From Lepidurus packardi (taxonomy: Eukaryota > Arthropoda > Branchiopoda > Notostraca > Triopsidae), in assembly GCA_023053545.1 (NCBI GenBank), contig JAKZAN010000005.1, forward strand, positions 8,618,001 through 8,682,000: a DNA stretch of 64,000 nucleotides, written 5' to 3'. A model generated the notes under the pieces. The model saw only the letters and a program-made list of their open reading frames with translations, made no database searches and had not been told where the DNA came from. Position numbers and translations under genes: made by a program. Below are positions 59,125 through 64,000 of the stretch, piece after piece. The number at the start of each line of letters is the position of its first letter. The stretch's first letter is position 1.

Positions 59125-60455
59125 TAGGAAAGCCTGAAGATTTGCGGGGGAAATTTACTCCCTCTTTACAACAATGTGCCTTGAATTACTTATCAAAACC
59201 TTATGCTGTTATTATCGTGCGCTAGCCTTTCCCTCGCCTTTTATGGAAAACCTCAGTTAATTTTGGCGAATTATTTGAATAACATCTTTGAAAACATTTG
59301 CATTTTGGCGTTTTTATCTTCTCTATTATTTTTCTTAAAAACAGGATGTTAACCGTGTAGGATTCGCTCTTCATGAATGCTGCATTTTCAAATTATCCCA
59401 TTTCCATACCGTAGTTTTTCGGAAGTAGAGGGCGTCCATAGTCCTGTAAGAACTATAAACTTAAATGCGGTAAATAAATTATGAGTCATATTAAGCAAGG
59501 CGAATCGTTCATCTTTGTGTGCTACGTCTATATGTAAGTGAATTACTTGATATTTTCTCTTGGAAACCAAGTGTTCTATTTATTACCCTCAAATTGTCTA
59601 TCCAACCGAATCCTTTAGGCCACATCCTGATGTAGAAAGTTTGGCGCCCAGTTCAGCTTGGAAATAGTGTTTGCTCGTTCCAAGAAACAAATCAAACTGT
59701 TAGATTTATAAGTAAAGTTTGGTGATTAAAACTTCTTCTATGAAAGCACGGCGAGCTGCATGACCTATAGAAATGGTAATACTTTCAACTACGTTAACTT
59801 AGCTGATCTATATGATTATATTAATGAATATTTTGGACGTGAAAACAAGAAAAAAGTACTGATTGGGTACCGTGTTCTAGCCAATGAAGTGTTTTACTGA
59901 AAAAGCTCTGGGCGAATTGGAAATTATATAAACTTCTTCATCCGTTACAAAATTCCGAAGAACTCCGAGCGTAATTATTATCTTAAAAAAAGAGCAAAAG
60001 CTACAAGCTCGCATTCTGGTTTCCTTCAGGCGTAACATGCATTGCTTCGTGTTCAGCAATTGTTAGTTGGCTACTTCTGCCCCGGAATGTGACTATTTGG
60101 GCCCTCCTGTGGAATGAAAAGGTTATGGGTCATAAGCCCAGCACTCCTGAAGTCAACTTTTCTGTTCATTCCGTACTCCCCGACCCGCCAGGAGTCAGCT
60201 ACTTCTCTTTTCATTGCATTCTCTTACGGCTGATTTGGACTCTGTTCCTCCCTTGAGCGCTTTCAAGCCTTTTCTAACTTGAAATCAGGTCTTTTATTGC
60301 CCTTTTATGTTTCAAAAACACAATTCCCCAAGCCACTTTTGTCCCCCGAATTCTAATCCATGACCCCCCAAACCGTATAGTTATGTTATTTCCAAGAATG
60401 CCCAGGGCGCGCAGATCAGTCTTTAAGGCAAGAATGGTACCAAACGTATTGACAA
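59125..60455. other. Convergent 3' region of SH3 gene and Kekkon-like gene
   Basis: 1.3 kb without recognisable coding sequence, expected to hold both 3'UTRs. Small open frames on the minus strand have no resemblance to known proteins. Confidence 0.45.
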
Positions 60456-62954
60456 CTAGCTGAGCCGACTGTCTTCATAGTAACTGTATCTCCGCGTGGG
60501 TAATTTGGATTGCTCGTTTTCTGTGTCGTAGCCGGTTCCTTCCGCCGCGTATTTGGCGTTATCCAAGAACATTTCTGCGCTGTCAAAACTGCCCCACCGT
60601 CTCGAATTAGAGGACGAAGAATTCCAGGCGGAAGAAGAGGTTTCCGCACTTCCTCGACGGTTCTTGAGGATCGGGCGCAGTCGTTGGGCTCTGCTGGTGT
60701 TCTGACTCGCACTCCGTGCTAAAGTATTGCTTCCTGCTCCATTGGCTTCGTCGAAACTCACGCGAGTTTTGGGGTGATGGGACAGTTTATCGCACGTGGC
60801 TTGCATCTGAGCCAGGCGATCTTGTAACGCCCGATACTCGGCCAGAAAGCGATCTAATTGGGTTGTGTGGTACTCGTAACTCCGCTGAAACTCCTCTTCG
60901 TCATCCGCCAGTTCGGATTCTGGAGGATTTCCTTCAAAATTAGCGAAGAAATCGTGTTCGTCCTCAGTGGGAGTCGCATGATAACTCCCTTCTTCTGCTC
61001 TGGGAACGTCCAAGCTTCCCAACTCGTGGCTCAGGAGGTGACCCGCTTCATTGTCGGCGTTCCAGGGCAGCGTTCGATTGTCCCATCGGATGTCGTAGTC
61101 GGGAAACGGGTTTTGGTTGTTATCAAAGCGCTCTAGCACGTTCGCCAAGTTGGAGTCACTCTTACGAGGACTTGATGACGTGAGCAGATCGGGAAAAGTG
61201 GAAGACAAGGACGTAGGGGACGGATAAAGGCTCTCCGGGGTGTGGTCAGAGCTCGCGGCCTCCCCCTTTGCGAGTTGGAACTCGTGGAATTCGTCGAAAA
61301 ATGTGGAACCGGCCGAAAGTCGCTGATTCAAGGCGATCGGCCGGTGACTGCCTGTAGCCATCGTCTCCGAATCACCACTATGACGTCGTGTGGTGCTAAC
61401 GCCACGCCCCTTTAAGACGGGTGAATGAGAATCACTATTGACGCCATCTTCTAACTCCGCCATTGCGTCGTGGACACACCATACTTTACCCGAAGGTTCC
61501 TCGGCACTGTAATGTGGTAAAGGGGCGTATTCTCTACAGTGAGCGTGGCGATTCTCAATAAGCAAGTTACTCGCTTCATGGTCACGTTCACGGGGTCCAT
61601 TACCCTCGTTCTTCTCGTCTAAATTCACTTTCTGGTATCCAGAAGCGGCCGCCAACGTTCCGCCGTTACTGGTTAGCGTCCTTTTACCGGTCACTGCAGA
61701 ATTGGCGCGCAATGGGCGTCTAACGGCGCCGATTCGGACCCAACACAGCACACAAATGAGTAAACCGAGTAGAATAACTGACACCGCTCCTAACAATAAG
61801 CCGGCCAGTAAGCCACGGCCCACACTCATAGGAAAATGATTCGACACCGTCGCAGGACTAACAAAGAGGGTTATGTTGGCCCGAACCTGCCCCGCGGCAT
61901 TGGCCGCTTGGCATACATACAAACCCGAATCTTTTTCGCGACCAGCCGGCAAGGTCATCTCGCTGACCTTCTCCATGGCGCCTTTTTCATAGATCAAGTA
62001 CATTTGGAGTGGACTGTCATTACGAGGCGTCTCTAGGGTTAAGTTGGTAATCAGACGGTCGCCAATCCACCACGTGACCTGAGGTTCCGGCACGCCCGTG
62101 ACCTGGCAACTTAAACTGACCCGATTGCCCACTTGGGACGTCACGAGTGCGTTGACGGGCTGCAGACTGGGTAGACAAGCGAGTTCTTCCACAGGGAGCC
62201 GGTGCCAGGCTTTCCCCCGGAGGCGGAGTGGGGTCAAACACACGGGAGGTGAAGTCAAGGGCATATTTCGGGTCGCGAGCCAAATCCGCACGGCGCGTAA
62301 GCCACAGCTGCATTGCCAAGGATTATGTTGGAGCTCCAGGCCATGGAGACTGCGTAAGGGACTCAAGGCTTGGGCGGGCAAAACTTCCAATAGATTTCCG
62401 TCAAGTTTGAGCCACTCAAGCAACTCGAGTCCATAGAGCGCTCGCGGTTCGATGCGATTCAGTTGACATTCGCTCAGTTCTAAGCGAACAAGCTGCGAAA
62501 CAGAGCTGAAGGCGTGGCTCGGGAGTGTTTGGAGGGGATTTCCGCTGAGCTTGAGCTCGCGAAGTTGCGGGATGAAGTCGAGGGCGTGGCTGGGCACGGC
62601 TGTGAGTTGATTGTGGCTCAAATCCAGTTCGACGACGTTCGAAAGGCCCTGGAAAGCCGTCGCTTGGATCTTCTCGATCCGACACCCACTCAACAACACT
62701 TTCTGGAGGTTGAGCAAGGCGGCCGCTTGGAACACTCCATCTTCGAGGAGTTTCAAAGGATTCCCGCCCAAATCGAGCACTTGAGTCCCCGGATCGAGCT
62801 GCATGGGAATCGAGTTGAACTGACCCAGATGAGGCGAACAAATGACGCTTTCCTTCCCACCCCGCCATTTGCATTCGCAGGAAGGAGGACATTCTGCCAT
62901 TGTCGTCATCAAAATCTGCCAGGCCACCAGACCCAGGCCCAGGGCGAGATGCAT
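60456..62954 (-). CDS. Kekkon-like LRR-Ig transmembrane receptor, 832 aa, intronless coding region
   Basis: A single-pass surface protein; Drosophila Kekkon proteins modulate EGFR or BMP signalling. A signal peptide (MHLALGLGLVAWQILMTT) leads to a Cys-rich LRR cap (CPPSCECKWRGGKESVIC, residues 22-39). About seven leucine-rich repeats span 55-210 (for example VELDLSHNQLTAVPS), then the C-terminal cap NPWQCSCGLR (211-220) to 259. One Ig domain lies at about 263-366 (VSLSCQVTG, DSGLYVCQAANAAG). The membrane helix is 381-406 (GLLAGLLLGAVSVILLGLLI). The cytoplasmic tail of about 425 residues is long, acidic and Ser-rich, with an EEEFQRSYEYH coiled-coil-like patch, and ends YYEDSRLS. The start is the ATG that begins the signal peptide; the frame is open 63 bases further, to a TTG. 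Its coding sequence is more GC-rich than its neighbours and lacks introns. Which Kekkon paralog it matches cannot be decided. Confidence 0.9.
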   Translation of the reverse strand: MHLALGLGLVAWQILMTTMAECPPSCECKWRGGKESVICSPHLGQFNSIPMQLDPGTQVLDLGGNPLKLLEDGVFQAAALLNLQKVLLSGCRIEKIQATAFQGLSNVVELDLSHNQLTAVPSHALDFIPQLRELKLSGNPLQTLPSHAFSSVSQLVRLELSECQLNRIEPRALYGLELLEWLKLDGNLLEVLPAQALSPLRSLHGLELQHNPWQCSCGLRAVRIWLATRNMPLTSPPVCLTPLRLRGKAWHRLPVEELACLPSLQPVNALVTSQVGNRVSLSCQVTGVPEPQVTWWIGDRLITNLTLETPRNDSPLQMYLIYEKGAMEKVSEMTLPAGREKDSGLYVCQAANAAGQVRANITLFVSPATVSNHFPMSVGRGLLAGLLLGAVSVILLGLLICVLCWVRIGAVRRPLRANSAVTGKRTLTSNGGTLAAASGYQKVNLDEKNEGNGPRERDHEASNLLIENRHAHCREYAPLPHYSAEEPSGKVWCVHDAMAELEDGVNSDSHSPVLKGRGVSTTRRHSGDSETMATGSHRPIALNQRLSAGSTFFDEFHEFQLAKGEAASSDHTPESLYPSPTSLSSTFPDLLTSSSPRKSDSNLANVLERFDNNQNPFPDYDIRWDNRTLPWNADNEAGHLLSHELGSLDVPRAEEGSYHATPTEDEHDFFANFEGNPPESELADDEEEFQRSYEYHTTQLDRFLAEYRALQDRLAQMQATCDKLSHHPKTRVSFDEANGAGSNTLARSASQNTSRAQRLRPILKNRRGSAETSSSAWNSSSSNSRRWGSFDSAEMFLDNAKYAAEGTGYDTENEQSKLPTRRYSYYEDSRLS

Positions 62955-63104
62955 TGCTTTCTGGCGGTAAAACCCAAGTTCATCGAGAAGACATGATCCT
63001 GGCCTTGAATAAACCAAACAAACAAAAAAATATACAAAAACAAAAGTTAATTAAATCAGAAAGTAAGTGTAAAAAATTTTATAAACTGGTTCCAATTGAT
63101 TTTC
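62955..63104. other. Upstream flank of Kekkon-like gene
   Basis: AT-rich, without a clear core promoter. An acceptor for an upstream non-coding exon cannot be excluded. Confidence 0.3.
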
Positions 63105-63440
63105 TTAAGGCCACGGTCTACTGGAACTCCTTATGGCGCTACAGGATGGCGAACTTGTATTCGAGAATTCTCATTCACTGTGCAATATAATGAAATTGTA
63201 TTATGGCAGGAATGCATGGGATGTATAAACCTATTTTACCTGCTGATTTTCATTCTAATATCGGTTTCAGTAATTTTTGCTATGAAGATATTTTTAGAAA
63301 AATTATTTTTCAATGATATCTTTCTCTTTCTTTTAGTTGCTTGTTTAAAGTTTACGAAATTACGATGAGAAATGGTACGATATAAGTGCCATCTTTTGAC
63401 AAAAAATGATCAACTACTTCCAGTCGCATTGTGGCTTTAA
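63105..63440. mobile_element. TTAA-flanked MITE, second family member
   Basis: TTAA at 63105-63108 and 63437-63440 brackets a 328-bp non-coding segment. Its right end, reverse-complemented, reads AGCCACAATGCGACTGGAAGTAGTTGATC...AAAAGATGGCAC, matching the LMBRD2-intron element (AGCAACGGTGTACTGCAAGTAGTTGATC...ACAGATGGCCC). The left end GGCCACGGTCTACTGGAA matches the same terminus. It is smaller and more diverged than the other copy. Confidence 0.6.
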
Positions 63441-64000
63441 CGTTGACGGCTTCCTGGTCGGAAAACGTAGTTTCGTCAAACAATAATGATTTTTGCTCCA
63501 AAATACCTGGCTTAAAAATGGTGGTAAAATTGTAGCTGATGCAATAAGTCTGAGGATGGTAAGAAGATAAAATAACTTGATTTAGGAGACTACATATAAT
63601 ATTCAACACGTGCGAACGAAATAGGACCCTAGGGACAACGTGGTCCAGACCAAACCACACGAATTGAACGTTTTTTAGGATGTGTAATCCGAAAATGTCA
63701 TCCCAAAGACTCCGAGGAAAAAATTTAAGCCAGATGAAATTCAAAAAAGGGAGAGCTTTTTATAGAGGTAGAAAATTTCAGATAAAAATAAAGAGCTTTT
63801 TATAGAGGTAGAATTTTTTTTAAATAGTTTATCTTGGAATTACGAAAGGTTGGTCGAATTTTGAAGAACGCGAGAGAGCAGTCTAGAAATTTCTGAAAAG
63901 CAATGGAGGCACCGTGGCAGAAAATTTCCATTAGCGTTGATTGAGATGTTTGTCTCCCAATTTTGTTGGTGCAGCCACCAGTAAACAGATTTGAAAAAGG
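63441..64000. other. Gene-free right edge
   Basis: No recognised exon. A minus-strand frame of 130 codons (63352-63744) overlaps the MITE and has no known family resemblance. A 22-base word (agagctttttatagaggtagaa) occurs twice, at about 63750 and 63790. Confidence 0.4.

Noticed and set aside
62416-62996. 158- and 160-codon frames overlapping the Kekkon-like gene
   Set aside because: Antisense and alternate-frame shadows of a GC-rich, repeat-structured coding exon.
1-64000. CRISPR arrays, bacterial operons, integrated viral genes
   Set aside because: No regularly spaced repeats; every recognised gene is a spliced or typical animal nuclear gene and none resembles a viral protein.

Overview
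The window looks like nuclear DNA of an arthropod, probably a pancrustacean. It is AT-rich, and its genes are split into many exons by GT-AG introns that are mostly 50-150 bp. It carries a clear ortholog of the arthropod LIM/transglutaminase-like protein Hillarin and a Kekkon-type LRR-Ig receptor. It also has TTAGG-like (arthropod telomere type) sequence and typical small eukaryotic repeats. The species cannot be named from the sequence. I rebuilt exons by hand from splice signals, reading phase and similarity to families I recognise. In every recognised multi-exon gene the exon lengths sum to a multiple of three, with one exception: LMBRD2 carries an apparent frameshift.

Layout, left to right: (1) FAM120A-like gene, + strand, 856-5500, 16 coding exons. 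(2) A small MANBAL/UPF0239 membrane protein, -, 7075-7384, divergent from (3) a SLC37A4-type glucose-6-phosphate translocase, +, 8245-9975. This converges at 94 bp with (4) the complex I subunit NDUFV3, -, 10070-10461. (5) A repeat-rich stretch, 10.5-14.6 kb, holds tandemly duplicated exon-like sequence of unknown nature and two tRNA-derived SINE-like heads. (6) A secreted animal heme peroxidase, -, 14882-19185, 13 exons, has a TATA box. (7) About 5 kb without recognisable genes, with a possible solo LTR. (8) BBIP1 (BBSome), +, 24275-24475, lies only 97 bp ahead of (9) LMBRD2, +, 24573-28026, whose first intron carries a TTAA-flanked inverted-repeat element. (10) Hillarin, +, 29751-37097, has a 3.5 kb first intron. 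(11) ERMP1/Fxna, an ER M28 metallopeptidase, +, 38930-42722. (12) About 6 kb without recognisable genes. (13) An ELOVL fatty-acid elongase, +, 48749-50866, converges with (14) REV1, a translesion DNA polymerase, -, 51314-57003. REV1 is divergent from (15) a two-SH3-domain adaptor, +, 57558-59124. (16) An intronless Kekkon-like LRR-Ig receptor, -, 60456-62954.

The genes are functionally unrelated (lipid elongation, DNA damage tolerance, respiration, ER proteolysis, ciliary trafficking, cytoskeleton, signalling), as expected of an ordinary eukaryotic chromosome segment. Several share short divergent or convergent spacers. I found no evidence of a wholly new multi-gene system. The least explained parts are a duplicated exon-like unit at 11.1-13.1 kb, a small TTAA-flanked MITE family with two copies here (24.8 and 63.1 kb), an inverted-repeat element holding a TTAGG-like array (38.3-38.6 kb), and the tight BBIP1-LMBRD2 arrangement with a reading-frame break in LMBRD2.
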